Assembly (NCBI GenBank): GCA_030407005.1
Contig: JAUDYN010000015.1
Span: 62,001 to 126,000 of the forward strand
Origin: Desarmillaria ectypa
Taxonomy: Eukaryota > Basidiomycota > Agaricomycetes > Agaricales > Physalacriaceae
DNA: 64,000 nt
Direction of reading: 5' to 3'
The translations under genes were made by a program, and so were the position numbers. Numbering within the stretch: the stretch's first letter is position 1; each line of letters opens with the position of its first letter. Below are positions 49,097-60,722 of the stretch, piece by piece. The notes under the pieces are model-generated. The model was not told the DNA's origin, did not search any database, and saw only the letters and a list, made by a program, of their open reading frames with translations.

Positions 49097-49491
49097 TGTT
49101 ATGATTTTTCCATTATTTTATCTTGTTCCACATCATATCACTTATGCATCATCAATGTATCACTCAAAACACCATCATTCAGTCCTATCAAACCTCTTGA
49201 ATTTCATCTATTCCTAATAGCTTCACCATGGTTGGACCTTTGTTACATGACTCCTATGATTTCACACATGTATACCATTGTTTCACCTATTATTAGCTTG
49301 ATGCTTTTCATATATAAGTAGAGTAGTTGTTGTATATACTCTCTATCTTTTGACTAAATTCAATCTATACACCATCTTCTACACACATCCCAAGATCCTG
49401 CTGCTCTCTTATTACAGGTGATTGTCTGAACATGAGACAGCCCAAGAGTAGCACCTGATCTGAAGATCATGTGTTAGACAGGGCTGTAACA
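49097..49491 (+). repeat. Element E 3' LTR
   Basis: 395-bp partner of 39676-40070. Differences are transitions, often TG in one copy against CA in the other. Confidence 0.94.
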
Positions 49492-49496
49492 ATTAT

Positions 49497-49695
49497 TAGG
49501 TGAAATGGTAGCATGTTCATGTCAAATGAGGGTGTCAGGTGACCATGGTCCAACCATGGTGAGGTGGTTTGCAACTGGTGAAATAGTATAGGATAGGAGG
49601 TGGTCAGTGGAAATGATAATGCTTTATGAATGGAAAAAGTAATAAGATGTGGGATCTGATAAGATAAGATAAGATAAAATGGAAGAATTGTAACA
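49497..49695 (-). repeat. Element I 5' LTR, second piece
   Basis: 199 bp completing the LTR begun at 39474 (401 bp in all), ending AATTGTAACA. It sits inside the gag of element J; GTATT follows at 49696. Confidence 0.85.
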
Positions 49696-50330
49696 GTATT
49701 GCCTATTTCAAAGTCTTTCAGCACTACTTCCAATTGCCATCCCATCTGGTCCTTTTCACTACATCCCACTTTGAAGGAGCCACAAAAGATTGGTGAGTAT
49801 ACAAATGCTCTGAGTACTGGACCCTGAACAGCATCTCCAGAATCTCCATCCATTTCTAGTATCCAGAATGGGAGAACTTTGTAGAATTGGTGATCCAGCA
49901 ATTCCAAGACCCTACCATTGAGGAGGTCCACAAAAAAAGGATGTTTGACCTCCATATGGAGACTCAGCCAGCAAGTCATTACTTCCAGAAATTGGAAGAA
50001 GAAGTCAAATTAGCAGGATGACACACCAATAAGAATGAGTGAGGCATAATAGTAAAGGCAGTATGACTAGGAGTCCCTAGCTCTTACATATCCTTTATCT
50101 CCAATATGGGTGTAAATATCCCATGCACATATCCTGAGTGGAAAGAACAGATTCTTCAAATGTACAAGGAATGCCAATGAAAGTGGGTCTTCAACCAAAC
50201 CACAAGTGCTCCTTGGGACAATCAGAAATGAGAGAACTGCTGACTCCAACCAAACCTCAGCAGTAAGACCACTGCTGGGATGACAAGTTTGTCAACCACC
50301 AAGCTGGCAGCTAATTTGGGAACAGGCCAG
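49696..50330 (+). pseudogene. Element J gag core fragment
   Basis: + strand gag core (YFKVFQHYFQLPSH, TSHFEGATKDW, VELVIQQFQDPTIEEVH, ASHYFQKLEEEVKLAG) with some TGA stops. It stops at GGCCAG before repeat B5. By comparison with element E, about 1.1 kb holding the zinc knuckle is missing downstream. Confidence 0.8.
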
Positions 50331-51688
50331 TGATATGCCATCTACACATTCACACCTAGATTTTGTGATTTTGTAACAATACTATTGCACATCTATCCTA
50401 TACTAGTGATACATAGAGGACTATAGCTGAGGCTTTGAGCTGATAGTTAAAAGCAGTAAGCAACTAGTAGAGCCAGGACTTAGATGCAACACCATTAGTG
50501 GGTTAAATCTACCAGCCAGCCAGACTAGTAACTCGAATGCTAGCAGGACTAAGTGAAATACAGCCACTAGCAAATGAAGGATGCTACTAGCACACCAAAA
50601 CCAGGAGCAGAGTACACAGATCTCATCAAGTTCTGTCACTAGCAGCCCAGACTGAGCATAAATGCCTAAGTCAGGATAACTAGTCACATGGCAATCTTGA
50701 AACAGGACTTAGAAATAAATTAAAAATAGATTAACCTTGAGTCCAGATCTGACTATTGTGATATAGATCTCTTATGATCAGTACTAGTGTAGCTGGACTG
50801 CACCCTCGATCATGATTGGATAGCTATTACAGGCACCAATATCCAGATATCTATATAACCACATTACTAAGGCATGTAGTTGTGCCAAGGGTGTGGAAAG
50901 ACTGACTATGGAGTCTCTAGACCAAATATTTGAAAAGAAAACTGACTAGACTGACTATTGCATGATTATTCACTATTATTGTGACTAGCCAAGAAATCCT
51001 TACCAATATACCCTATACCCAGATGATATTTATAGTTCTGCCTCAGTAGTATATAAGTAGTGGGATGGGCACTTGTGCAAAGCAGGCAAGCCATCCCTGC
51101 AGTTGAGCTCTCACTAGTAGTAACTGGTGTCCCCAATTAAAGGCTTTTGTGCTTAACCTCGATGAAGTGATTAATAGTCACTAAGTCACCCATAGTATTG
51201 CATTGAATTGAAGTTCCTTAGAGTCACTGTTGTGTCCTGCAAAGGTCCAGAGTGTTTTGAAGTTAGTTCAAGCAAAGTTCTTGGAGTTATAGTTTATTCT
51301 TAGGCTAAGAGCATCACTAGTCAGCCAAGAGTGCAACTGGTCAAGTGTTTATCACTTGTAGGAAGCAGTATAGGGCCAGGAGTGCCACCAGTCTGAAGCA
51401 GTTTCAGTCAGAATGAGCACAGTAGCTCAAACCAAGTCACTCTTATCCAATTGTGTCTTACCTACCCCACTAGTATGAGTAGTACTTTGTATAACTCACT
51501 AGTAATGGATAAAGTGTCTTTAAGACAACTGTACTTGATTATTGAAGTCTGCAGAGTGCTTCCATCATACTTGAAACCACCTGAATTCAATATTGGTGAT
51601 TAAGTGTAGAGTAGTAAGAGATTTAGTGTGATTGGTGTTTATTGCCATTCCCTAATTCTTTTGTCACTTGCTGTTACCAAGCACATCA
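50331..51688 (+). mobile_element. LTR-like repeat B, copy 5
   Basis: 1358 bp, CpG-poor, nearly the same as copies 4 and 6. Flanked by CCAG on both sides (50327-50330 and 51689-51692), but the two flanks are different element parts on opposite strands. Together with B6 it bounds an inverted segment. Confidence 0.92.
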
Positions 51689-53903
51689 CCAGATACTCTG
51701 TTTCAAGTACTTTGAACTCGCATTTCTCTGCTTTGAGGAACAGTTTGTTTTTTCACAACTGTTGGAGGACTTGTTGGACAATATGTCAATGTTCTTCTAG
51801 TGACTTTATGAAGATTAGAATATCATTGAGATAGATGGTAACTTTTCCACCAGTGATGAGATCCTTAAAGATGTCATTCATCATCCACTGGAATGTGGCA
51901 GGTGAATTTGTGAGACTGAAGAACATTACCATGGGCTCAAAGAATCCCTGATTAGTCCTAAACACAGCTTTCTCTTCATCTCCTCCTCAAATGCATACAT
52001 TATTGTATCTCCATCAGACATCCAGTTTTGAAAAGTACTTGGCTCCATGTAACTTGTCAATAAGTTCAGAGATGAGAGAAAGAGGGTATCAGTTCTTGAT
52101 CATCATTTCATTCAATTTTTGATAATCTTGAATGGGATGTAAAGAACTATTGTTACAATTTTTCCATTATCTTATCTTATCTGAGTCATATCCATGACTC
52201 ATCCATCTAATCCACCATAGTTCACATATCATATCAACCTACACACTGACAACCATCCAGTTTCACATGGAATATCACCCCTGTTCACTCTTATTGGACT
52301 ATGATCCATCCAACTCCACACCATCCTCTCATGGACCAAACTGTTCCCTCATAGACCATAGTGTTTTATCTAATAATACTTACTATATTTTTAGTATATA
52401 AGTAGAGTAAAACTCACTGTTGTACTCTATCTTTTGACTAAATTACATTCTTATACCTCTAACTGCATCACACTAAAGACCAAAGTGCTCTTCTCTATAT
52501 GGGTGATTGTTCAAATGTGTAACAGCCCAAGAGAACTATTTACATCCCAAGTCACATGTATAAGATGGGCCATAACAACCATCCTTTTTCTTGACAAAGA
52601 AGAAGGGGGATGCAAAGGGAGATTTTAAGGGATGAATTCATCCTGAGTCCAAGTTCTTGTTGAGAAACTTGTCCAATTGTTCTTGCTCATTTTGATTGAG
52701 TGGATAGACTTTACAGTCTAACATAGCCTTAGCATTAGGTACCAACTTGATAGCATAGTCTCAGAGCTTTTGTTCTAGTAATTCATCAAAGCTTTCTTTA
52801 GAAAATAAATCTCTAAAGCTTTGATACTGAGAAGGTACTAGTTTCTTGAATGTCTTTTTTGGTTTTTTAGCATTGGTGGTGGCAGCTAGTTTGTTAGCAT
52901 GGTGTACTGCCTGAATGGTGAGTTCTTCTTGCATATTGATGGCAAGAATTGTTTTGCCATCCTCTAGCTCTTTGTCCCATGTATCTTCATCATCTGTGTC
53001 AGGAAGGGGAATTGGATTTTTTACACATTGACAGCATTCAAAAATCATTTTCTCTGTTTTCCAATTGATTAATGGATTATAGCATTTTAGCCAGTCATGG
53101 CCTAAGTAGACTGTCTTAGAACCAAGGTCAGTGACTGCTAGGTCAATTTGTTTGGTATGACCACCAATGGTCATTCTGAGTTCTACAAACTCAGTGATAC
53201 CACCTGCCTTGTTGTGTGTTCCATCTGCATTGTACACTGGTATGGGAGATGCTGACTTTCAGGTGTCTAAATCATGCTGATGAACATAAGACCAATTGAT
53301 AGAGCTACCAGTGCAGCCACTATCAATCAATGCCCTAGTGGTTAGGGCCTTCTTCCCTGTACATGAGGTGAGTTGGATATCCACCAAGAAGTCCTGACTG
53401 GAATTGTTGGTGCTGCAGATATACCAAATCAGTTCATGGAGTTCATAAAGCCTCTCTTGAGCATTGCTTTCTCTGGTCTGTAAGCTCTGAACAAGCTCAT
53501 TGGTGATCTCTCTGAGTTGTTTAGGATGAACCCAGATAGAGAGAGCAGCTTTGATAATGGCCAAGTTCTTTGCAGTGTGAATGGCACATAGAGTCCAGTC
53601 AACTCCAAAGGGTTTATATCACATATGATCAGGTACCTCCATGACTGGCAGGATTTTGAGAATCAGTACCCCCTTGTTAGGCAGGGTTTTGGGTATCAGA
53701 GTATGGGTTTTGGATTATTGTGCTTTCCATTGTAGGAAAGCTGTGTCATCCTCTTCATCAGATACTTTGATGATAGTGACTTTGCTGGACTGCCCTCTCT
53801 TTATTGCCTGGGCACTAGCAGTTTCCTGTCTCTTGGCTGTTGTTAGTGCTACCAGTGATGGGCAATAGGTAGTTGCACTGCAATCTCCAGAGGTGTCAAC
53901 TGG
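51689..53903 (-). pseudogene. Element J linker, protease and RT 5' half, inverted
   Basis: Reading on the - strand from 53903: linker, protease with ALIDSGCTGSSINWSYV near 53290-53340, the protease-RT spacer (LPDTDDEDTWDKELEDG), then RT up to the residues EYL just after the RT domain core. It is interrupted by a solo LTR (52151-52577). Its outer ends continue in phase with J sequence on the far sides of B6 (EYL + DMIISKDAICMDPVK) and B5, so it belongs to element J but is flipped. Confidence 0.85.
52151..52577 (+). repeat. Solo gypsy LTR inside element J
   Basis: 427 bp, TGTTACAATTTTTCC to GGGCCATAACA, with a TATATAAGTAG box near 52395. Flanks ACTAT (52146-52150) and ACCAT (52578-52582) form a 5-bp target duplication with one C/T change, within the RT coding region. 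Confidence 0.88.
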
Positions 53904-55264
53904 TGATGTTGTGCTTGGTTACAGTGAGTGACAAAAGAATTAGAGAATGGCAATAAACACTAATCACACTAAACCTGTTACTACTTTACACTTAATCATC
54001 AATATTGAATTTGGGTGGTTTCAAGTATGATGGAAGCACTCTACAGACTTCAATAATCAAGTACAGTTGTCTTAAAGACACTTTATCCATTACTAGTGAG
54101 TTATACAAAGTACTACTCATACTAGTGGGGTAGGTAAGACACAATTGGATAAGAGTGACTTGGTTTGAGCTACTGTGCTCATTCTGACTGAAACTGCTTC
54201 AGACTGGTGGCACTCCTGGCCCTATACTGCTTCCTACAAGTGATAAACACTTGACCAGTTGCACTCTTGGCTGACTAGTGATGCTCTTAGCCTAAGAATA
54301 AACTATAACTCCAAGAACTTTGCTTGAACTAACTTCAAAACACTCTGGACCTTTGCAGGACACAACAGTGACTCTAAGGAACTTCAATTCAATGCAATAC
54401 TATGGGTGACTTAGTGACTATTAATCACTTCATCGAGGTTAAGCACAAAAGCCTTTAATTGGGGACACCAGTTACTACTAGTGAGAGCTCAACTGCAGGG
54501 ATGGCTTGCCTGCTTTGCACAAGTGCCCATCCCACTACTTATATACTACTGAGGCAGAACTATAAATATCATCTGGGTATAGGGTATATTGGTAAGGATT
54601 TCTTGGCTAGTCACAATAATAGTGAATAATCATGCAATAGTCAGTCTAGTCAGTTTTCTTTTCAAATATTTGGTCTAGAGACTCCATAGTCAGTCTTTCC
54701 ACACCCTTGGCACAACTACATGCCTTAGTAATGTGGTTATATAGATATCTGGATATTGGTGCCTGTAATAGCTATCCAATCATGATCGAGGGTGCAGTCC
54801 AGCTACACTAGTACTGATCATAAGAGATCTATATCACAATAGTCAGATCTGGACTCAAGGTTAATCTATTTTTAATTTATTTCTAAGTCCTGTTTCAAGA
54901 TTGCCATGTGACTAGTTATCCTGACTTAGGCATTTATGCTCAGTCTGGGCTGCTAGTGACAGAACTTGATGAGATCTGTGTACTCTGCTCCTGGTTTTGG
55001 TGTGCTAGTAGCATCCTTCATTTGCTAGTGGCTGTATTTCACTTAGTCCTGCTAGCATTCGAGTTACTAGTCTGGCTGGCTGGTAGATTTAACCCACTAA
55101 TGGTGTTGCATCTAAGTCCTGGCTCTACTAGTTGCTTACTGCTTTTAACTATCAGCTCAAAGCCTCAGCTATAGTCCTCTATGTATCACTAGTATAGGAT
55201 AGATGTGCAATAGTATTGTTACAAAATCACAAAATCTAGGTGTGAATGTGTAGATGGCATATCA
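53904..55264 (-). mobile_element. LTR-like repeat B, copy 6
   Basis: 1361 bp in reverse orientation; a 3-nt insertion near its left end explains the extra length. CTGG on both sides (53900-53903 and 55265-55268). Partner of B5 at the other end of the inverted segment. Confidence 0.92.
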
Positions 55265-57683
55265 CTGGACATGATCATTAGCAAAGATGCAATTTGCATG
55301 GATCCTGTCAAGATTTCTGGAATTGCAGAATGGCTGACTCCTACCAAAAAAAAGGAGTTACAATCATTTTTGGGATTCATGAATTTCTATTGAAATTTCA
55401 TTTGCAACTATTCCAAAATAGTTCAACCCCTCATGCAGTTAACCAGAAACAATGAGTGGAAATGGGGGTCAGAGCAAGAAAAGGCATTTTCACAGCTCAA
55501 AACACAGATGACAACAGATGTCATACTCACCATGCCCTTGGATGATGGAAAATTCTGAGTTGAGGTGGACTTGAGTGACAGAGCAATCAGTGCCATTCTC
55601 AGTCAGCAACAGAATGGGAAGTGGAGGCCAGTAGCCTTCATGTCCAAAGCATTAACAGCCATGAAACACAATTATGAGATCTATGATAAAGAATTGCTCA
55701 CCATTATGCTTGCTCTAGAAGAATGGCACCATTTTCTCATGGGTACAAAGAAAACAGTAGAAATCTGGATGAATCATCAAAACCTCCAGTATTTCCACAA
55801 ACTGTAGAAGTTGAATCATCGACAAGTGTGATGGGTAACCAAATTGGCAGAATATCACTTTACTCTCCAACACAAGGCAGGGATATCTAATAAAAAGGCT
55901 GACTTACTCAGTCACTGAGATGATCACAACCAAGGAAAACAAGACAATCAAGACATAATTGTCCTTTTCCCAGAACACTTCTGCACCCTTATCCTACCAA
56001 TCACAGATGAGCAAACCAAGCATATAAGAAATGCTACATGACATAAGGACCAGTGGGACCAGGGAATTGCCAAATCCCTCAACCATAAAAGAGGAATTAC
56101 ACAGGAGAATGGAATCCTATACTATGATGGACAAATCTATATTCTCTGAAATGAAGCTCTTCAAGGAGAAATCATTGCTGGCTGCCATGATCATATCACA
56201 GCAGAACATTCAGGCATTGCCAAGACCTCTGAGTTGATACTCAGAGAATACTGGTGGCCAAAGATGAAGAAGGACATCAAAATATATGTCAAAGGTTGTG
56301 AAACCTATCAACAAACAAAGAGCGACACTCAAGCAAAAGCTGCCCCCCTTCATCCTAATACTATTCTAACTTCTCTCTGGATGCATATCTCTGTTGACAT
56401 GATCACCAGATTACCAGAGTCTGATGGCTATGTTGCATTACTAGTCATCATAGACCAATTCTCCAAGGCTATCATTCTAGTGGCATGCCATGAAGAATTA
56501 TCAGCAGAAGGATGGGCATGAATCCTCCATGACTATGTCTATGCAAAGCATGGAATGCTGCAAGTTGTTATTTCAGATTGGGGACCCCAATTTGTCTTGA
56601 TATTTATGAAAGAACTATACCAGATGTTAAACATCACACAGAATGCCTCCATGGTATATCACCCTCAAACAGATGGACAGACAGAATGAGTCAATCAAGA
56701 AATTGAAAAATACCTTTGGATTTTTATCAATCACCAACAAACTGACTGGAATGAATGGTTACCTCTCACTGAATTTGTGCACAATAACCGGATACACTCA
56801 GCCACAGGAAAAAGTCCCTTCATGACCATGTATAGCCAAAATCCCCAAGTTCTCCCAAACTCAACTTGAGAGACTCCTTTTGCCAACCCAGCAGGCAGCC
56901 ATGGAATTCACCAAAGTTATGGCTCAAGTCCACAAAGAGGTCCATGATGCATTGGAAAAAGTGGCCATGCAAATGAAGGTGCAATACAATAAAAGGAAAC
57001 AACTGACATGAGATTATAACATTGGGAATAAGGTATAGCTTGATACAGCCAACCTCCACCTCCCATGACCCAAGAAGAAACTCAATGATAAATGAACAGG
57101 ACCATTTATAATCCTCAAGAAGACAGGCATTGCAGCTTACAAGCTAAAGCTACCACCTCATTGGAAGATCCATCCCCATTTCAATGAGAAGTTGTTGACT
57201 CCTTACATTGAACCATTATTTCCAAATCAACAGCAACTGCATCCTCCACCTCTGGACCTCATCGATGGTCAAGAAGAATATGAAATAGAAGAAGTATTGG
57301 ACTCATGTACCTGCCAGGTTTGTGCCAAAAAGAGACAACCATCCAAGTTGGTCACAGACTACTTGGTCAAATGGAAAGGATGGACAAGGGAACACAATTC
57401 CTGGGTCTGAGACACTGAGATGGCTAACACCAAAGAAGTGATTATAGAGTACAAAGCAAACATTAACTGAGCCATACAAATCATAACTAATGAAAAAGCT
57501 GTAACCAAGATACTTGATCATGAATACTCGGAACAAGGTGATGTTGCATACCTTGCCCAATGAAAAGATGGACTCAAGAAATGGATCATAAACCTGGACA
57601 AAGACATATGGAGAGCCCTGATTGATTAGTACTGGATCAATCAAGCAAAACTGCAACTCAAAACCCCAGAAGAAGAACCTTAG
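55265..57683 (+). pseudogene. Element J RT 3' half, RNase H, integrase, chromodomain
   Basis: + strand continuation of RT (MIISKDAICMDPVKI), RNase H (SDRAISAILSQQQNGKW near 55570-55620), integrase zinc-binding region and core (KGCETYQQ with a Cys changed to Tyr near 56300, VDMITRLPE at 56394), integrase C-terminus, chromodomain (EIEEVLDSCTCQV, LVKWKGWTREHNSW near 57280-57410) and a second chromo-like module near 57510-57600. Ends with TAG at 57681-57683. Stops throughout. Confidence 0.85.
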
Positions 57684-57716
57684 CAGTCAGGACAACTGCT
57701 TTTAACAAGGGGGTAA

Positions 57717-58112
57717 TGTTATGATTTTTTCATTTTATCTTATCTTATCAGATCCCACATCTTATTGCTTTTCTCATTCCTAAAGTGTCATTGTTTCTGC
57801 TGACCACCTCCTATCCTATACTGTTTCACCAGTTACAAACTGCCTCACCATGGTTGGACCATGATCACCTGACACCCTCATTTAACATGAACATGCTACT
57901 ATTTCACCTAATAATAACCAAACATTTTTAGTATATAAGTAGAGTAGTTTTTGTACATACTCTCTATCTTTTGACTAAACTTACACAATATACCACCTTC
58001 TGCACACATCTAAAGACTTAGCAGCTCTCATACCAAGAGTGATTGTCTGAACATGAGACAGCCCATGAGTAGCTCACAGTCCCAAGATCATGTGTCTAGG
58101 TGGGTCCTAACA
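57717..58112 (+). repeat. Element J 3' LTR
   Basis: 396 bp, TGTTATGATTTTTTC to GGGTCCTAACA, preceded by the AACAAGGGGGTAA tract. It is inserted in element K integrase; TTGTG (58113-58117) should be the right half of its target duplication. The 5' LTR of J is not in the window. Confidence 0.88.
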
Positions 58113-59230
58113 TTGTGGACAGATTCTCCAAAGCCATAATACCCATTCCCTGCATGAAAGCATTGACAGCTGTGGGATGGGCAAGAATGCTATGGGATCA
58201 CATGTATGTCAAATATGGAATGCCCTAAAAGGTCATCTCTGACTGAGGACCACAATTTGTATCCAAGTTCATCAAGGAACTGTATGAAATACTACAAATC
58301 CAAGAAAACCCATCCACAGCATCCTATCCACAGACTGATGGACAGACAGAGCATGGAAACCAAGAAGTGGAAAAGTATTTGCAAATGTTTATCAGCCATT
58401 AACAAGATGACTGGAGTGAATGGTTACTGCTATTGAAATTCCAGCATAATAACAGGCAGCACTCAGCCATAGGACTCTCCCCATTGAAATTAATAAACAG
58501 GAGAAAACCAAAAGTTATGCCCACTGACAAAAGGGAAGGACAAATATCAGCAGCAGCTGAATTTGTGGAAGAAATCAAGAAGGTACATAAACAGGTGGAA
58601 AAGACATTGGAAAAAGCAGTGGAGAGGATGAAAACACAGTACAATAAAGGGAAATGACTCTCAGAAGAATACACAATCAGGAATAAGGTTTAGCTGGAAA
58701 TGACCAACCTTAAACTAGATCGACCGAAGAAAAAGTTGGATGACAAATGAGTGGGACCATTCACTATCACAGCCAAACATGGTGCCTCAGCATACAAATT
58801 GGAATTACCCACTGATTGGAAAATCCACAATTGATTCAACAAATCTCTCCTAACTCCTTATGTCTCACCAGAGTACCTGAACCAAGAAAAAACTGAAACA
58901 GTACCCATACTCATGGAGGAAGAAGAGCAAGAAATTGAAGAGATATTGGAGGATCAACTATGAAAACATGGGAAGAGATGACAGAGAGAATACCTCGTAG
59001 CATGGAAAGGATTTGGAGAAGAAGATAATGAATGGTTACCCAAAGCTGCACTAGGAAACGCTAGAGAACTTCTAGCAGAGTACAAAGTGAGACAAGTGGA
59101 GGAACAGGAGGATTTAGAGTATATGAGGAAAGAGGTGCAGAAAGACAAGAAGCAGAGAAAGATGAGGAATATTATTGGAACAACCCAGCCTATGTGGAGG
59201 TGGATTCAGTCGAGACGACCTGAATCTTAA
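58113..59230 (+). pseudogene. Element K integrase core and chromodomain
   Basis: A more distant gypsy family. Starts in the integrase core (VDRFSKAIIPIPCMK), then VISD, GPQFVSKFIKELYE, SYPQTDGQTEHGNQEVEKYL, a basic C-terminal region and a chromodomain (EYLVAWKGFGEEDNEWLP at about 58990-59042). It ends RRPES with TAA at 59228-59230, followed by the tract AAAAGGGGGTAA. Several TGA stops. The 5' portion was cut off by element J. Confidence 0.83.
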
Positions 59231-59240
59231 AAGGGGGTAA

Positions 59241-59533
59241 TGTTACAATTTTACAAATCTTCACCCACTCACCTACAAGAAACAGCCTGGTAACAGACAG
59301 GAACAAGCATGGACTACTATTTATAGAAAACCCAACTTGTATTTAAGTAGCTCGACTGGTAGCCTTAAGCTCCAGTCTCGAACTAAGGTTTAATCACCCA
59401 ACATTCAGCTCCATCTCTCGAAAGACTATTTACGAGCCTCTATACAAACCATTCCGGGAGACTTTGTTCTTGATTGGCCGAACGCGAGTCACGAGACTTA
59501 GTTGATCCTTGTTTGGCGAGTTGGTCGCTAATA
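59241..59533 (+). repeat. Element K 3' LTR
   Basis: 293 bp, TGTTACAATTTTAC to GGTCGCTAATA (C to T in the last TAACA). Its first 110 bp have no CpG, while the rest has many. It matches the solo LTR at 12129-12410 in reverse orientation. Confidence 0.85.
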
Positions 59534-59802
59534 GTTCGTAGCCAGATAGGGCTTGTACTGAGGTTTTGGCACGATGGACCACCGACATCCATCTTCCAGC
59601 AGTGTATACTTCGGACAACCATACGTTTTCCATCGTTATCACACTGGAGCTCCAGTAAAGTCTTACCCTCCGGAGAGACGGTTGTTTTTCGGCGGGTCAT
59701 AGAAATCGTTATCTGTGCGAACTGAGAAGCTCTCACTGTTTGCCGAGCCTGCTTTTGATGATCGGATTCCCATTGCATCTTGAAAGCCAGGAAATTTTCC
59801 AT
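59534..59802 (-). pseudogene. Unidentified ORF start truncated by the K LTR
   Basis: An open - strand frame of about 90 codons starting at ATG 59802 (MENFLAFKMQWESDHQK) runs into the K LTR, where it continues by chance to 59440. Codon content looks host-like with normal CpG. I do not recognise the family. It may be the first exon of a gene disrupted by element K, or a chance ORF. Confidence 0.35.
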
Positions 59803-59832
59803 AGGCTCTAGGAGCCCGAGACCTTTGCTCCC

Positions 59833-60440
59833 ATGGACGCATCATTCATTGTAATCGCATCGCTCTCGGGAGCCTATCCGATTCATCGGTGGCTCAAGCG
59901 ACCGTTAGTCAAGCACGTCAAGAGACCACCGTCGCTCTCTTTCTGGCTCGGTAAGCCAACATGCATGTATCTCAGTACAAAGATGAGATCACGCACCATC
60001 CCACAAGGCCACGAACGCGTTCTTTGTGATCAAGATAATGCAGGTGAGCTCGAAACGAGATGGCGCAGGGAATATGGCACCCTTTATAGTATCGGGGCTG
60101 TTTCAGGGTGAAAAAGGTTCTTTGTCTTTGCTCTGGTCACAATTTAAGCAATAGCAAGACATCCTGGTAGTGTGTGACCCCAAGGCCCTGAAGCACATTT
60201 TCCTTCCGTCACATCCTTATCCCAAATCGCAGGACATCGTCTTCCTCCTCCTAGATCCCTTTGTTGGTAAGGGGCTTGTCAACGTTGATGGTGAGTATTT
60301 CGAAAGAGCATAGCCTGGCCAGAGAAAACACCGACTTGACGATAAAGATATGGAATGGCACGGACATTTGCACGCATTGAATTTGGTGAGAAGAGACTCT
60401 GCAGCTTTGCTGATCCTCAATAACCTGACCATTACAGACT
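59833..60440 (+). pseudogene. Cytochrome P450 N-terminal fragment
   Basis: Exon 59833-59950 encodes an N-terminal anchor-like segment and KRPPSLSFWLG, the usual proline-rich hinge region. A 57-nt GT-AG intron (59951-60007) leads to GHERVL, DNAGELETRWRREYG and LYSIGAVSG, which match the P450 N-domain helix A region. A next block (60153-60290) reads LVVCDPKALKHIF and YPKSQDIVF, typical of fungal P450s. The splice phase between these blocks does not close and the following region degenerates before 60440. No heme-binding region follows here, so it is a fragment. A second P450 piece lies at 63280-64000 on the same strand. Confidence 0.7.
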
Positions 60441-60722
60441 GAGTCAAGAATGGATCTGCTTACACGGAAGCGCTAAAACAAGACTAGCCATGAAAAATTT
60501 ATCATATACAACACACCGTCTCATTTCTAACTTTGTTAGTTATTCCCGAGAAAAATGAATAACTGCCTTTCGTTCAAATATCGGGGCAGTCCGGCAATAC
60601 CAAAGGCATCATCGCCATCTGATTTGGAGTCCGTGACTAGGCCTGATCATTATGATCTCACAACGACATCGGCATGTTTCGCCCGGAAAGATCTCGTCCA
60701 ATTTCATTACATGATCAATTCT
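60441..60722. other. Sequence between the P450 fragment and the SDR gene
   Basis: The 3' flank of the - strand SDR gene. Partly AT-rich around 60485-60545. No gene recognised. Confidence 0.4.

Larger units (their letters stand above)
39676..49491 (+). mobile_element. Element E: Ty3/gypsy chromodomain retrotransposon, both LTRs, decayed
   Basis: 9816 bp bounded by 395-bp LTRs (39676-40070 and 49097-49491) with a perfect 5-bp target duplication ATTAT (39671-39675 and 49492-49496). It contains repeat B4; without it the element is about 8.45 kb. Gag, intron, pol, polypurine tract and primer site are all recognisable, making it the best reference copy on the + strand. CpG has almost gone and dozens of stops are present. 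Confidence 0.94.

Noticed and set aside
19255..55264. Repeat B as a terminal-inverted-repeat DNA transposon
   Set aside because: The inverted match at the ends is only about 8 bp (TGATATGC/TGATGTGC) and the TATA and AATAAA layout suits an LTR. Kept open but not preferred.
2441..59533. Classical RIP as known in Neurospora
   Set aside because: The clear signal is CpG to TpG/CpA. I cannot separate a RIP-like process from plain methylation decay by eye, and Neurospora RIP favours CpA.
59440..59533. Continuation of the 59802 ORF through the K LTR
   Set aside because: The LTR boundary at 59533 is supported by comparison with 12129-12410, so the open frame beyond it is chance.
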